The translations under genes were made by a program, and so were the position numbers. 64,000 nt of DNA from Oryzomonas sagensis (GTDB lineage: Bacteria; Desulfobacterota; Desulfuromonadia; Geobacterales; Pseudopelobacteraceae). Positions 8,389 to 17,087 of this stretch are shown piece after piece (positions within the stretch are counted from its first letter, which is position 1; each line of letters begins with the position of its first letter). Where the stretch lies: positions 219,642 to 283,641 of the forward strand of contig NZ_VZRA01000002.1 in NCBI RefSeq assembly GCF_008802355.1. Direction: 5' to 3'. The notes beneath the pieces were generated by a model, which saw nothing but the letters and a program-made list of their open reading frames with translations, was not told where the DNA came from and made no database searches.

Positions 8389-9081
8389 TCATCGCTTCAT
8401 AAGCGACGGGCCGCGGTAGGCGCGCTCCACCGCGCGGCGGGTGCCCGCCTCGACCACGAGCCCCACATACGCCCCAACGATCACATCGCTCAGAAAGTGG
8501 TAGTTGGTTGCGATCAGGGCCAGGGCCAACAGCAGCAGCAGCGCCAGGCACGCCGGGCGCCAGCGCGGGTGAAAACGCCACAGGACCGCACAAAGGGCGA
8601 CGAAGACCACCATGTGCCCGGACGGGAAGCCGGAAAACCGCGCATCGCCGTTGAACCAGTGAAACCCGTACTCCTGGGGCGCGAGCAGCCATTCCCGGGT
8701 GTTGATCCTGCCGAAGGCGAATTTCAGGAGCGATTTTGCCAGAAAGGCAGCCGGGGCGGCGACGGCGAGGGTCTCGTACATGATCGCGGGCGCATCGATG
8801 CCGTGGCGGGCCACCCGGTAGCGGAACAGGGCGTAGGAGCCTGCGGCAACGCAGACCACCAGGATGAGCAGGGCGTCGGGGATGGAGGAGGTAAAGTGGA
8901 GCCACTCCCTGCTGGCGTAAAGGTAGCGCGTGACGAGCCGGGCAACGGGGATGTCCAGGTGGCCGATGCTGTAGGAGGCCGCCAGGGCAAGGGGGACCAG
9001 TGCGGCCAGGAGGGCGGTTTCGTACCCCCGGCGCTGGCTGGCGGATGATGCGGTGTCGTGCGGCGCAGGCTGAACTGGAAT
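8389..9081 (-). CDS. PAP2-family membrane phosphatase
   Basis: 230 aa if it starts at the ATT at 9081. The PAP2 motifs are visible: KFAFGRINTRE, SGFPSGHMVVF and TNYHFLSDVIVGAYVG, with the catalytic His residues. About six hydrophobic helices are present. Enzymes of this family dephosphorylate lipid pyrophosphates such as undecaprenyl-PP or PA. The frame stays open to a TAA at 9093 and has no ATG, GTG or TTG upstream of the GTG at 8859, which would delete the first helices. AAGGAG sits 5 nt before the ATT, so a rare ATT start is proposed. Confidence 0.8.
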   Translation of the reverse strand: MPVQPAPHDTASSASQRRGYETALLAALVPLALAASYSIGHLDIPVARLVTRYLYASREWLHFTSSIPDALLILVVCVAAGSYALFRYRVARHGIDAPAIMYETLAVAAPAAFLAKSLLKFAFGRINTREWLLAPQEYGFHWFNGDARFSGFPSGHMVVFVALCAVLWRFHPRWRPACLALLLLLALALIATNYHFLSDVIVGAYVGLVVEAGTRRAVERAYRGPSLMKR

Positions 9082-9381
9082 AAGCGCTCCTTAGTCGTCG
9101 GTTGTGTCGGGATGCGGCAGTGGCGGTCTGGTGCCCCTGCGGATACGTACTATACGATTATTTTGCCGTTTTGCAAAGGCGGGCGAGGTCGGTGCCGTTG
9201 ACAGCGGCCTTTTCATGGGGAACACGCTGCTGTCGCATAACATGCTGAAATTTTTTAGCGTTATGGCTGATTACCTGCTACAGCTAGAGGTTAGTTCTGC
9301 CGATGATTATACTGCGGACGATAGCAGGCGGGGCCGGCGGCAGGGGGCCGGGCACCGGGAACCATGAAAAAAGGAGCGTCA

Positions 9382-10590
9382 ATGGCTTTAGAGTATTCGC
9401 CCATAGTGCTTGATTCCATCAACCACGATAATTTTCCCAAGGTCGAGCTGTTCGTCAGGCTCGACGGGAAATATACCCTCTACAAACCGGAGAAGACCAA
9501 GCTCACCATCCACAATATCGAGCGATTGCGGGAAAACGGTACGGAGTTCGTGTATATCGACAGCAAGGATTCGGAAGAGGTACAGGAGCATGTGGAAAAG
9601 CGGCTCGACGATTCCCGCGCCGCCTCGCTCCTGTCCCAGTATTCCAAGAACCTGATCTGCAGCCAGATGATCATCAAGGCTGTCGACGATGTCTTCAAAA
9701 AGCCCAACCAGCCCGCCATGTTCGAAAAATGCCGCGCCATCCTCCGCAAGGTCGGGTTCAGGTTCGAGGACCGGGATGAGCTGATCGCGCTCTTTGGCAA
9801 GCTGGAAGACAACTTCGACAAATACCTCATCAACCATTCGACCCAGACCACGATCCTGGCGCTGTTCATGGGCGAGAGGCTGTTCAACGCCGGGAGGGAC
9901 GATCTCGTCAGCGTCGGCACCGGAGCCATGGTGCACGATATCGGGATGCTGTCCATTTCGAGCGATATCACCGAAAAGATGGACGTGCTCTCGGAGAACG
10001 AATATTACCGGGTCAAGCTCCATCCCAAATACGGCATCGACCTGCTCAACAGCGCCGGGGTCACGGACCGGATCGTCCATGACATTACCCTGGGCCATCA
10101 CGAGCGCTATGACGGCAGCGGCTACCCCAGGGGGCTGGATGGTTTCGAGATCCCGCGCTATGCCATGCTGGTGTCCATCTGCGATATCTACTGCGCCCTG
10201 ACCATGAACCGCCCCTACAAGTCCGCGTCCACCCCGGCGGAGGCCCTGCGGACCATGAAGAGCGAACGGAAACTCTTCGACCCGGATACCCTGGCGGGGT
10301 TCCTGGGGATCATGGAAGACACGGCACTCCCGGAAACGGTGGAAGTGGCGAAGGAAGCGCCGGCGGCGGCCCGGTCCATCGACATGGCCGAGATCCGGGA
10401 GTTGAAAAAGCAGATGCGGAGCCCCAATGCCGACCGCAACAAGCTGGTCAAGATGCACTCCATTATAACGGACAACATCAACAGCACCTATGGCGAAGAG
10501 AGGGCCGCCTTGACGGAGTTGCGGACGGAGTTGAAGAACCTGCTCAAATCGTTGTTCTCGGACGTGTCGGGGGATACGACTTCGTGGTAA
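9382..10590 (+). CDS. HD-GYP domain protein, probable c-di-GMP phosphodiesterase
   Basis: 402 aa from ATG 9382, preceded by AAAAGGAG; the ATG at 9364 overlaps that site. The N-terminal ~80 residues form a small beta domain (FVRLDGKYTLYKPEKTKL) seen before other HD-GYP modules. The HD dyad is H185-D186 (HDIGMLSI) and the GYP motif is G247-Y248-P249 within HHERYDGSGYP. These features predict hydrolysis of cyclic di-GMP or cGAMP. It is a lone gene, and two GEMM riboswitches that could sense such ligands lie in the same window. Confidence 0.92.
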   Translation: MALEYSPIVLDSINHDNFPKVELFVRLDGKYTLYKPEKTKLTIHNIERLRENGTEFVYIDSKDSEEVQEHVEKRLDDSRAASLLSQYSKNLICSQMIIKAVDDVFKKPNQPAMFEKCRAILRKVGFRFEDRDELIALFGKLEDNFDKYLINHSTQTTILALFMGERLFNAGRDDLVSVGTGAMVHDIGMLSISSDITEKMDVLSENEYYRVKLHPKYGIDLLNSAGVTDRIVHDITLGHHERYDGSGYPRGLDGFEIPRYAMLVSICDIYCALTMNRPYKSASTPAEALRTMKSERKLFDPDTLAGFLGIMEDTALPETVEVAKEAPAAARSIDMAEIRELKKQMRSPNADRNKLVKMHSIITDNINSTYGEERAALTELRTELKNLLKSLFSDVSGDTTSW

Positions 10591-10902
10591 GCCACTCGCA
10601 AATGTCGAGCCTTGGCGACAGGAGCCGGGCCGTTGCTGGCGTGTACGGCGGTACGGTCGCTGCCGTCAGAGATGTCATCGCCATAATTCCCGCCTGATTC
10701 GTACGCTCTCATGTCTCTCATAATAGCGTAAAAATTAATGAGGGAGTTTACAATTTTTGATTCAAGTGCTATAAAAATAAAGACTTTTGCCGGTAGATGC
10801 GAATAGAGCCGCTCATGGGTGACAGGATTGGTTGCCTGGTATGCGGTCTGTTGCCCCAGCCGGGAGCCTGGAGACCTCACCCACTAAACCCCGGGGGCAG
10901 CA
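10591..10902. other. Intergenic region with nested inverted repeats
   Basis: No convincing gene. An AT-rich stretch (10715-10790) may hold a promoter. Just before the next gene, GGGTGA (10817) and GGTCT (10845) pair with the adjacent AGACC-TCACCC (10872-10882). This could fold as a bulged stem in the leader. Confidence 0.4.
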
Positions 10903-12714
10903 TTGCGCTTGAAATTCCTACTCAGTGCAGCACTTTTCATAATGACCGCAGCGGTCTATTGCCGTACGGCGAGCTACCCGCTCTCCGGTCTCGACATTGG
11001 GGATTACATCACACAGAACGACCATGTTCTTTCGGGCCTTACCCCCGCCTCGATCAAGTGGGCCTTCACCACTGCTCACACCAGCAACTGGCACCCCCTT
11101 ACCTGGCTTTCCCATATGGCCGACTGCCAGTTCTTCGGGTTGAACCCCATGGGTCCCCACCTCGTGAATGTGACGCTTCATGGGGTAAATACCGTCCTGT
11201 TATTCATTCTCCTCTGCACCATGACAGGGGCTTTATGGCAAAGCCTGTGCGTAGCCGCGCTTTTCGCGCTCCACCCTCTCCATGTGGAGTCCGTTGCCTG
11301 GGTAGCGGAACGCAAGGATGTGCTGAGCACCCTCTTCTGGATGCTCTCCCTTTTGTTCTATGGTGCCTATGTAAAACAAGCCAAGCGCACCTTCTATGTT
11401 CTCACCCTCATCTCATTCGTTCTCGGGTTGATGGCCAAGCAGATGCTGGTCACGCTGCCGCTTGTGCTGTTGCTGCTCGACTTCTGGCCATTGGGCCGTT
11501 TCAGGAAATCTCTGCCACCAGCGCAACATTCCGTGTGGCTTCTCTTGGGGGAGAAAGTACCGTTCTTACTGTTATCGGTCGGCGCTTCAGTCGTGACTCT
11601 CTTCACACAGGGGGAGGGGGGGGCTCTTGCTTCCGGGACAACCCTTAGATTTTCCATGCGTGCCGCCAACGCCGCGTTATCGTACGTGTCCTATATCCGT
11701 AAAACGCTCTGGCCTGCCGACCTGGCGGCCTATTATTCCCTGACTGGCGTATCATATCCGAGAGCGGCCCTGGCACTCCTCGTAATTGCAGTCATCTCAT
11801 TGCTGGTATGCAAGGGGATGCGCCGTTACCCCTATCTGGCCATGGGATGGCTCTGGTATGGCGTCACGCTCGTGCCGGTAATAGGCCTGGTCCAAGTCGG
11901 CGGTCAGTCGATGGCCGACCGTTACACCTACATACCGATCATCGGCCTTTTTATTATGATTGTCTGGGGTGGGGCTGAAATCGGCGCACGACTGCCGCGA
12001 TTCCGCACGGCATTAATCGCGGTGTGTGTATCCCTGGTTCTTGGTTGTGCGGTTCTGACCTGGAACCAGGTCCGGTACTGGCACGATGATATTACCCTTT
12101 TAACCCATGCCCTTGCCGTTACCGACAACAATTACATGGCGCACATATTTCTCGGCAACGCCTTGCTGGAGCAGGGGGAGGCGGATCAGGCCATTGCCCA
12201 GTATCACGAGGCTCTGAAGACCTTCCCGAATTATGAGTTGACCATCTATTCGCTGGGCACTGCCTATGACCAGCAGGGAAGGACCGAGCAGGCTATCAGC
12301 CAGTACCGATTGGCGTTGAAGATCAAGCCTGACTACGGGGAGGCACGGCATCGCCTGGGGATCGACCTTGACAATCAGGGGAAGACAGCGGAAGCGGTAC
12401 AACAGCTTGTGGAAGCGGTACGGCTGGTCCCAGACTTCGTGGAGGGTCATTACGACCTTGGTATCGCCTTGGACCATCTGGGGAGGTCAGACCAGGCCAT
12501 TGCCGAGTACTATGAGGCCCTGAGGTTGCGGCCGGACTTTGCGGCGTGTCACAACAATCTTGCGGTGGCCTTGCTCCAGCAAAAGAAATATGGCGAGGCT
12601 CTTCGGCATTTCTCTGAGGCGCTACGGCTGGCGCCTGATCTTGAAAGTGCCCGCACAGGCATGCGATTGGCGTCGCAAGGGCTGGGCGGAACGCCTGATG
12701 CGGCACCAAATTGA
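10903..12714 (+). CDS. TMTC-like GT-C membrane protein with C-terminal TPRs
   Basis: 603 aa, TTG start after CGGGGGCAG. Residues 1-400 have about eleven hydrophobic helices and the TMTC-type blocks NWHPLTWLSHMADCQFFGLNP, LFALHPLHVESVAWVAERKD and QSMADRYTYIPIIGLF. Residues 405-600 hold about six TPRs (AHIFLGNALLEQGEADQAIAQYHEAL and so on). Eukaryotic TMTC proteins are O-mannosyltransferases that use dolichyl-P-mannose. An acceptor and donor are unknown here, but the adjacent Dpm1-like GT2 and GT39-like genes fit a polyprenyl-phosphate-sugar pathway. Confidence 0.82.
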   Translation: MRLKFLLSAALFIMTAAVYCRTASYPLSGLDIGDYITQNDHVLSGLTPASIKWAFTTAHTSNWHPLTWLSHMADCQFFGLNPMGPHLVNVTLHGVNTVLLFILLCTMTGALWQSLCVAALFALHPLHVESVAWVAERKDVLSTLFWMLSLLFYGAYVKQAKRTFYVLTLISFVLGLMAKQMLVTLPLVLLLLDFWPLGRFRKSLPPAQHSVWLLLGEKVPFLLLSVGASVVTLFTQGEGGALASGTTLRFSMRAANAALSYVSYIRKTLWPADLAAYYSLTGVSYPRAALALLVIAVISLLVCKGMRRYPYLAMGWLWYGVTLVPVIGLVQVGGQSMADRYTYIPIIGLFIMIVWGGAEIGARLPRFRTALIAVCVSLVLGCAVLTWNQVRYWHDDITLLTHALAVTDNNYMAHIFLGNALLEQGEADQAIAQYHEALKTFPNYELTIYSLGTAYDQQGRTEQAISQYRLALKIKPDYGEARHRLGIDLDNQGKTAEAVQQLVEAVRLVPDFVEGHYDLGIALDHLGRSDQAIAEYYEALRLRPDFAACHNNLAVALLQQKKYGEALRHFSEALRLAPDLESARTGMRLASQGLGGTPDAAPN

Positions 12715-12762
12715 TGTGCCGGCAGTTTCGGTTGCCATGTACTGAAATTCAATTGTCATGAG

Positions 12763-13521
12763 GTGCGCGTGCTGAATCGAAAGAGGGTCATTGTCGTTCT
12801 CCCTGCGTACAACGCAGCGAAGACGCTGGAAATGACGTATCGGGAAATACCTTTTGAATTCGTGGATGACGTAGTGCTCGTGGACGATGCCAGCAATGAC
12901 GATACCGCTGGGGTTGCCAAGAAGCTCGGCATCCATACCGTTGTCCATACAAACAACACGGGATATGGGGGAAACCAGAAAACATGTTATCGCACCGCGC
13001 TGCAACTCGGGGCAGACATCGTGATCATGCTCCACCCCGACTACCAGTACACCCCGAAACTGATTGCAGCCATGGCCGCAATGATCGCCTACGGTGAATT
13101 CGATGCCGTTTTGGGGTCGCGGATTCTCGGGGTTGGTGCGCTGAAGGGTGGGATGCCATTATATAAGTACATCGCTAACCGATGTCTTACGCTGATTGAA
13201 AATATCCTCCTGGGACACAAGCTCTCCGAGTACCATACCGGCTATCGCGCTTTCTCGCGCCAGGTTCTGGAAACGCTTCCATTGGGCAGAAACTCCGATG
13301 ACTTCGTTTTCGACAACCAAATGCTTGCCCAGGTAATCTGGTTGGGGTTTCGCATTGGTGAGCTATCCTGCCCCACCAAGTACTTTCCCGAAGCATCGTC
13401 AATAAACTTCCGTCGCAGCATGGTGTACGGCATGGGCGTCATGAGGACGGCCATCGATTTCAGGCTGCGCAAATTGGGTGTGGGCGGAAAGAGGGCGTTA
13501 CTTTTTCCTCCTGCGATCTGA
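12763..13521 (+). CDS. Family 2 glycosyltransferase (polyprenyl-P-sugar synthase type)
   Basis: 252 aa, GTG start at 12763 (or 12769). The GT-A motifs are [20 protein letters not shown], the nucleotide-binding [11 protein letters not shown], and the metal-binding [16 protein letters not shown], with [16 protein letters not shown] and [12 protein letters not shown] downstream. This resembles Dpm1-like enzymes that charge a polyprenyl phosphate with a sugar. No C-terminal membrane helices are present. It lies 48 nt after the TMTC-like gene and faces the GT39-like gene. Confidence 0.88.
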   Translation: MRVLNRKRVIVVLPAYNAAKTLEMTYREIPFEFVDDVVLVDDASNDDTAGVAKKLGIHTVVHTNNTGYGGNQKTCYRTALQLGADIVIMLHPDYQYTPKLIAAMAAMIAYGEFDAVLGSRILGVGALKGGMPLYKYIANRCLTLIENILLGHKLSEYHTGYRAFSRQVLETLPLGRNSDDFVFDNQMLAQVIWLGFRIGELSCPTKYFPEASSINFRRSMVYGMGVMRTAIDFRLRKLGVGGKRALLFPPAI

Positions 13522-13554
13522 GCCGGCTCGACAGGTATCCCGGCAACGGTTATC

Positions 13555-15177
13555 TCATACTCCGCCTTTTCTTTTATAGACGGCCACATAATTCCCGGAA
13601 ACCGGTTGATAGTGCCTTAATTCCTCAGTATCCCACAGATATCTGGTCGAATTGGGGCCAATTATATCTATTGTTCCCACCGTATCATAGAGACTATCGA
13701 TGTAGCGCCCTCCCCAATTGAAGATCGTCTTGCGGGAAGATTCCCGCGCCAACCATGAAAAGTCAACGTTGACAAAAACGATAAACGTTGGCCGTGCCGC
13801 TTCTATTTCACGAATCATTTGCAACTGCATGCGCTCTGCATATGGCTGATCTTCCATCAGCCCGTACATATAAATGTGGCCGGTTGCCGAAAGCCTGTCC
13901 GCATAAAATATTATTTCCGGCTCGGAACCAAGGACCGCAATTGTATCATCCGGTTTTGTGTGTTTTTTTATGTAATCGGCTATTTGGAGTGACTCTGGAA
14001 AGGGGTTTACTCCATAAGTTGCACGACTCATTTCAAGTGGGGTTAAGATAAAAAAGTTATCTTTTTCTTGGTAGAGACTATAGGTAACAGCCGCTAACAG
14101 AATGAGAGCCTGGATAACGTGTGGAAACCGCACTGACGTGATGGAAGGGAACACGAGCTCGGCAGAACTTAACCCCGCACCTGTCATGATTGCCACTGCG
14201 GGCAGAAACAGAACAAAGTAATGCCCTCGGAAAAACAAACCCGGACAGACCGCAAGGAACGAAAACAAGAGAAAACCACATACGAAAGGCCTGTCAATAC
14301 AGCGGCTCTTTTGGGTGAAGAGCGCGATGCTCCCGAACCCGGCAAGAAGCCATAACGGTAGTTGTGGCTTTGCTATATCGCTGAAAGTATCTTTGAAATT
14401 ATACCATCCGGACTCAAGTGACATGCCTGAAGTATATTCACGAGTGTACTGTACGGTCCAGAACCAGAAATTGGCAAAACTCCCCGTATTGACCATCCAC
14501 AGGACAACCAGCGCATAGGGAATGACCATTCCGAGCAGGAAGAGGATACTTCCCGTCACGCCGTTTTTTTTATCAGAGCCGGGACTTTTCCAGGCACGTA
14601 ACAATAGATACTGAACGGCGAAAATAGACAGCACTATGGCATGCTGTTTCATGGTGATGGCAACGCCAAAGCAGAGTCCGCTGAGAAACAGAAGTATAAC
14701 TTTCCTTTTGTCGATGGAACGGAGCAGTAGCAGGAAGCCTGTTAAGGAAAACAGCACAACAAAATGCGTTGCATGGGCAAAAACACCGAACACGGAACTG
14801 GTTAGCGTCAATACAGCATAACTGGCGCACGAGATCAGAGCAGTGGTGCGATCAAAGAGCCGTTTTGTGAGCAGGTAGACCAAATAGCTGCATATTCCAT
14901 TAACAATCATTAAGCCGGCATGGATTCCAGCGGGGGTCTGGCCGAACATGAACATGAAGCAGGCATATGCCAGGCTGACTCCCGGGAGCTTCATGGTGTA
15001 GGCATGGGTAAAAGGGGGAATGCCTTTTAGCAGGAGTTGCCCCATGTAGGCATATTCCCCTTCATCCCGCTCAAGCGGAACGGTCAGGAGCCGGATGCGA
15101 ACATAAACGACAACGGCCAAAATCAAGGCTGGCAAGCAGTATGGTAGATACTGGGAGAGACGTTCTGTTCTTCTCAT
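13555..15177 (-). CDS. GT39-like GT-C glycosyltransferase (PMT/ArnT type)
   Basis: 540 aa with 10-12 hydrophobic helices. The first periplasmic loop carries LERDEGEYAYMGQLLLKGIPP, whose acidic RDE site is the catalytic signature of PMT/ArnT-like enzymes. The C-terminal ~150 residues form a soluble domain (DDTIAVLGSEPEIIFYADR). The sugar would come from a polyprenyl phosphate. It is convergent with the GT2 gene, 33 nt apart. Confidence 0.87.
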   Translation of the reverse strand: MRRTERLSQYLPYCLPALILAVVVYVRIRLLTVPLERDEGEYAYMGQLLLKGIPPFTHAYTMKLPGVSLAYACFMFMFGQTPAGIHAGLMIVNGICSYLVYLLTKRLFDRTTALISCASYAVLTLTSSVFGVFAHATHFVVLFSLTGFLLLLRSIDKRKVILLFLSGLCFGVAITMKQHAIVLSIFAVQYLLLRAWKSPGSDKKNGVTGSILFLLGMVIPYALVVLWMVNTGSFANFWFWTVQYTREYTSGMSLESGWYNFKDTFSDIAKPQLPLWLLAGFGSIALFTQKSRCIDRPFVCGFLLFSFLAVCPGLFFRGHYFVLFLPAVAIMTGAGLSSAELVFPSITSVRFPHVIQALILLAAVTYSLYQEKDNFFILTPLEMSRATYGVNPFPESLQIADYIKKHTKPDDTIAVLGSEPEIIFYADRLSATGHIYMYGLMEDQPYAERMQLQMIREIEAARPTFIVFVNVDFSWLARESSRKTIFNWGGRYIDSLYDTVGTIDIIGPNSTRYLWDTEELRHYQPVSGNYVAVYKRKGGV

Positions 15178-15348
15178 CGTTGGGTTCCGGAACGGGTATA
15201 TGAAATCAGGTTTGCCTTCAGCAAAAAAGCCGGAAGTCCGGTCTCAACTGTCTCAATCCCAATGTGAGACCCGCTCCCTGCTTATTCTCCCGGGCAGGAT
15301 AGCAGAAGCAATGGGTCTGTCAAATGAATATACTGCCATGATCTTGTT

Positions 15349-15510
15349 TCAGGCCCGTTGGAATCCTGCCGCACGGACTCCAAGGAGTGCAAGGTCCTCA
15401 CCCAACTCCCTCACATACCGGGCTTCCCGGGAATCCTTTGCCCAAATCTCGAAATCACGCACCCGCAGGAATTGGTAGGAAAGCAGTTCGCGGTGGCAGG
15501 ATGATGGTGG
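15349..15510 (-). pseudogene. Protein-coding fragment, unidentified
   Basis: This frame encodes a plausible C-terminus with balanced composition (ELLSYQFLRVRDFEIWAKDS, REARYVRELGEDLALLGVRA) and ends in TGA. A stop precedes it and there is no good start, so it looks like the remnant of a larger gene. The parent family is not recognised. Confidence 0.3.
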
Positions 15511-15535
15511 TCATGGGGGGGCAAGGGGGGCGGTT

Positions 15536-15605
15536 TTATGGGACTTATAGGGACAATGGGACTTATCGGTCTTATGAATTTCATGGGTCTCACGAGTCCC
15601 ATCGG
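15536..15605. repeat. ATGGGAC(TTAT) short tandem-like repeats
   Basis: Variants of TATGGGACTTAT recur five to six times in 70 bp, the last ones inverted (GAGTCCCATCGGTCC). A similar cluster in inverse orientation is at 44768-44803. Confidence 0.6.
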
Positions 15606-15775
15606 TCCTCGTCCTACGAAATTCCCTTCTCATCAAGGCCATAACCGTTCCTCCCCCAGATGCGACTTTTTGTGTCGCCCTCCGGTGCTAGGCTGAAACC
15701 ATGGAAAATGAAAAGAATGCTCCTGTACCAAAAACTATTGGATTCAGGTGGTTACCATGCAGGAGAGAATCGAAC

Positions 15776-16099
15776 TCATTCGCCGGATGCTTTCAATTTC
15801 ATCATGTACTGAATCACTTCGCGCAATTGATCTTTGGAAAGACTCTCGGTCGCAGCCAGCAGGACCTTCTCCTCGTAGCTCAACGGACGCTGATACTCCT
15901 CCCGGGTCCCGAAAAGAATAGTCTTTTCGTCCACGCCGAGGGCGTCGCACAGCAGGGGGAGAATCTTCTTCCCCGGCCGGCGCTGCCCGCGCTCCAGGGC
16001 CGAAATGTAGGGCTCCTTCACCTGGATGATCTCGGCCAGCTGTTTCTGCGTGTAGCCTGCATCTTCCCGGAATCTTTTGATGTTTTCTCCGACACTCAT
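15776..16099 (-). CDS. XRE-family repressor, copy 1
   Basis: 107 aa from the ATG at 16099, preceded by AGGGGGT. The HTH_3 domain fills residues 1-70 (MSVGENIKRFREDAGYTQKQLAEIIQVKEPYISALERGQRRPGKK is contiguous in the protein; key turn TQKQLAEII). The C-terminal helix LSKDQLREVIQYMMKLK may dimerise. It is a close paralogue of the next gene, and both promoters are similar. Probably a phage-type or metabolic repressor. Confidence 0.88.
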   Translation of the reverse strand: MSVGENIKRFREDAGYTQKQLAEIIQVKEPYISALERGQRRPGKKILPLLCDALGVDEKTILFGTREEYQRPLSYEEKVLLAATESLSKDQLREVIQYMMKLKASGE

Positions 16100-16128
16100 A
16101 CCGGTTACCCCCTGTTGAATTGATTCTA

Positions 16129-16156
16129 AGCCTAATTTAATCCGGGGGCTTGTCAA
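16129..16156 (-). promoter_or_regulatory. Sigma-70 promoter of XRE copy 1
   Basis: On the minus strand TTGACA (16151-16156) and TAGGCT (16129-16134) are 16 nt apart. The block TTAAAT before the -10 and ATGATTTTT upstream of the -35 recur in the promoter of copy 2, so these may include a shared operator. Confidence 0.55.
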
Positions 16157-16258
16157 CCCAAAAATCATTATGCATTTTATTTCACGATTTATGAATCAAA
16201 AAGATGATGCAGCTGCGGCCATTCGGCGGAAGGCGCCGGTGCGCCGGTCTTCCGGGAC

Positions 16259-16603
16259 TCATACGCCTTTGGGGGCAGCGAGATACAGCGGTTCGCCGGA
16301 TGCCTTCAGTTTCATGGCAAACTCGATCACGATGAGCAGAAGACGGGTGGAGAAACCCTGGACCGCGGCCAGCAGGACCTTTTCCTCGCGCCGCAGCGGT
16401 CGTTCCCGGGGGCCGAAGAGAATCGTCTGCTCATCTACGCCGAGGGCGTCGCACAGCAGGGGGAGGAGTTTCTTCCCCGGCCGGCGCTGCCCCCGTTCCA
16501 GGGCCGACAGGTAGGACGGCTTCACCCCCATGACCCCTGCCAATTGCTTTTGGGTGTAGCCGGCTTCCTCACGGATTTTTTTGATGTTTTCCCCAACGCT
16601 CAT
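16259..16603 (-). CDS. XRE-family repressor, copy 2
   Basis: 114 aa from ATG 16603; GGAGG lies 9 nt upstream. The N-terminal HTH (YTQKQLAGVMGVKPSYLSALE) is nearly the same as in copy 1, with the identical LLPLLCDALGVDE segment. The C-terminal helix differs (FSTRLLLIVIEFAMKLK). It faces away from the ribbon-helix-helix gene, like a phage repressor facing early genes. Confidence 0.88.
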   Translation of the reverse strand: MSVGENIKKIREEAGYTQKQLAGVMGVKPSYLSALERGQRRPGKKLLPLLCDALGVDEQTILFGPRERPLRREEKVLLAAVQGFSTRLLLIVIEFAMKLKASGEPLYLAAPKGV

Positions 16604-16633
16604 GATGAGCACCTCCCCAGTGAATTATAGTCA

Positions 16634-16661
16634 AGCATAATTTAACACCTGCAATTGTCAA
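16634..16661 (-). promoter_or_regulatory. Sigma-70 promoter of XRE copy 2
   Basis: On the minus strand TTGACA (16656-16661) and TATGCT (16634-16639) are 16 nt apart, as in copy 1. The AT-rich DNA between 16660 and 16735 should also hold the divergent promoter for the gene at 16741. Confidence 0.6.
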
Positions 16662-16740
16662 TATAAAAATCATAATGTTTATTTTTTGCTTGACTACTAA
16701 ATCAATTAGATTTAGTTTTTAATCAAAAAGGAGGTGCTAA

Positions 16741-16935
16741 ATGCACGAAACGGATCAAACGGACCATGCCGCGGCCATGTCGGTCCGCCTCCCTCAGACC
16801 AAGAAGCGGGCGCTGCACGATCTCTCCCGGCGCACCGGCATCTCCGTGGGGAGCATCGTCAGGAGCCTGATCTACTCCCGGCTGGCAGAGGAGGAGGGGG
16901 AGGGGAAAATCCTGAATCCGCCACAGAGACACTGA
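16741..16935 (+). CDS. Ribbon-helix-helix (CopG-like) small protein
   Basis: 64 aa, preceded by AAAGGAGGTG. Residues 12-50 fit a ribbon-helix-helix fold: beta strand AMSVRLP, helix TKKRALHDLSRRTG, turn ISVGS, helix IVRSLIYSRLAEEE. Such proteins are small DNA-binding regulators. The last six residues (NPPQRH) and the stop are encoded by the repeat element that starts at 16918, so the native C-terminus was probably replaced. Confidence 0.75.
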   Translation: MHETDQTDHAAAMSVRLPQTKKRALHDLSRRTGISVGSIVRSLIYSRLAEEEGEGKILNPPQRH

Positions 16936-17055
16936 GACACAGAGGTACACAGGGAAAGGCTGAAAACTGTTTCGGGTAACCCCACCGTCGGGAATCGCTT
17001 TTCCTTGCCGGGCCTTACTCCCGGTTTTCTCTGTGTCTCCGTGTCTCTGCGGCGG
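16918..17055 (-). repeat. ~140-bp inverted-repeat element, copy 1
   Basis: Termini CCGCCACAGAGACAC and GTGTCTCTGCGGCGG are inverted repeats of about 30 bp. Read on the minus strand, the interior aligns with copies 2 and 3 (for example AAGGC...AAAAGC...CCTTTC-CTGTGTACC). It looks like a non-autonomous, MITE-like element. Confidence 0.75.
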
Positions 17056-17087
17056 ACGGTACTCATTTTGACGTTACGGGGGGAATC

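Larger units (their letters stand above)
15178..15775. other. Intergenic region with gene debris and short repeats
   Basis: No intact gene. It contains an open but start-less 54-codon frame on the minus strand (15349-15510) and a cluster of ATGGGAC-type short repeats at 15536-15605. It separates the glycosylation genes from the XRE repressors. Confidence 0.5.

Noticed and set aside
8389-8859. PAP2 gene starting at GTG 8859
   Set aside because: It would lose the first membrane helices, and the upstream frame encodes typical hydrophobic sequence with a ribosome site at its start.
10800-10900. Possible 6S-like RNA
   Set aside because: Nested inverted repeats exist but the 6S central bubble and closing stems could not be matched.
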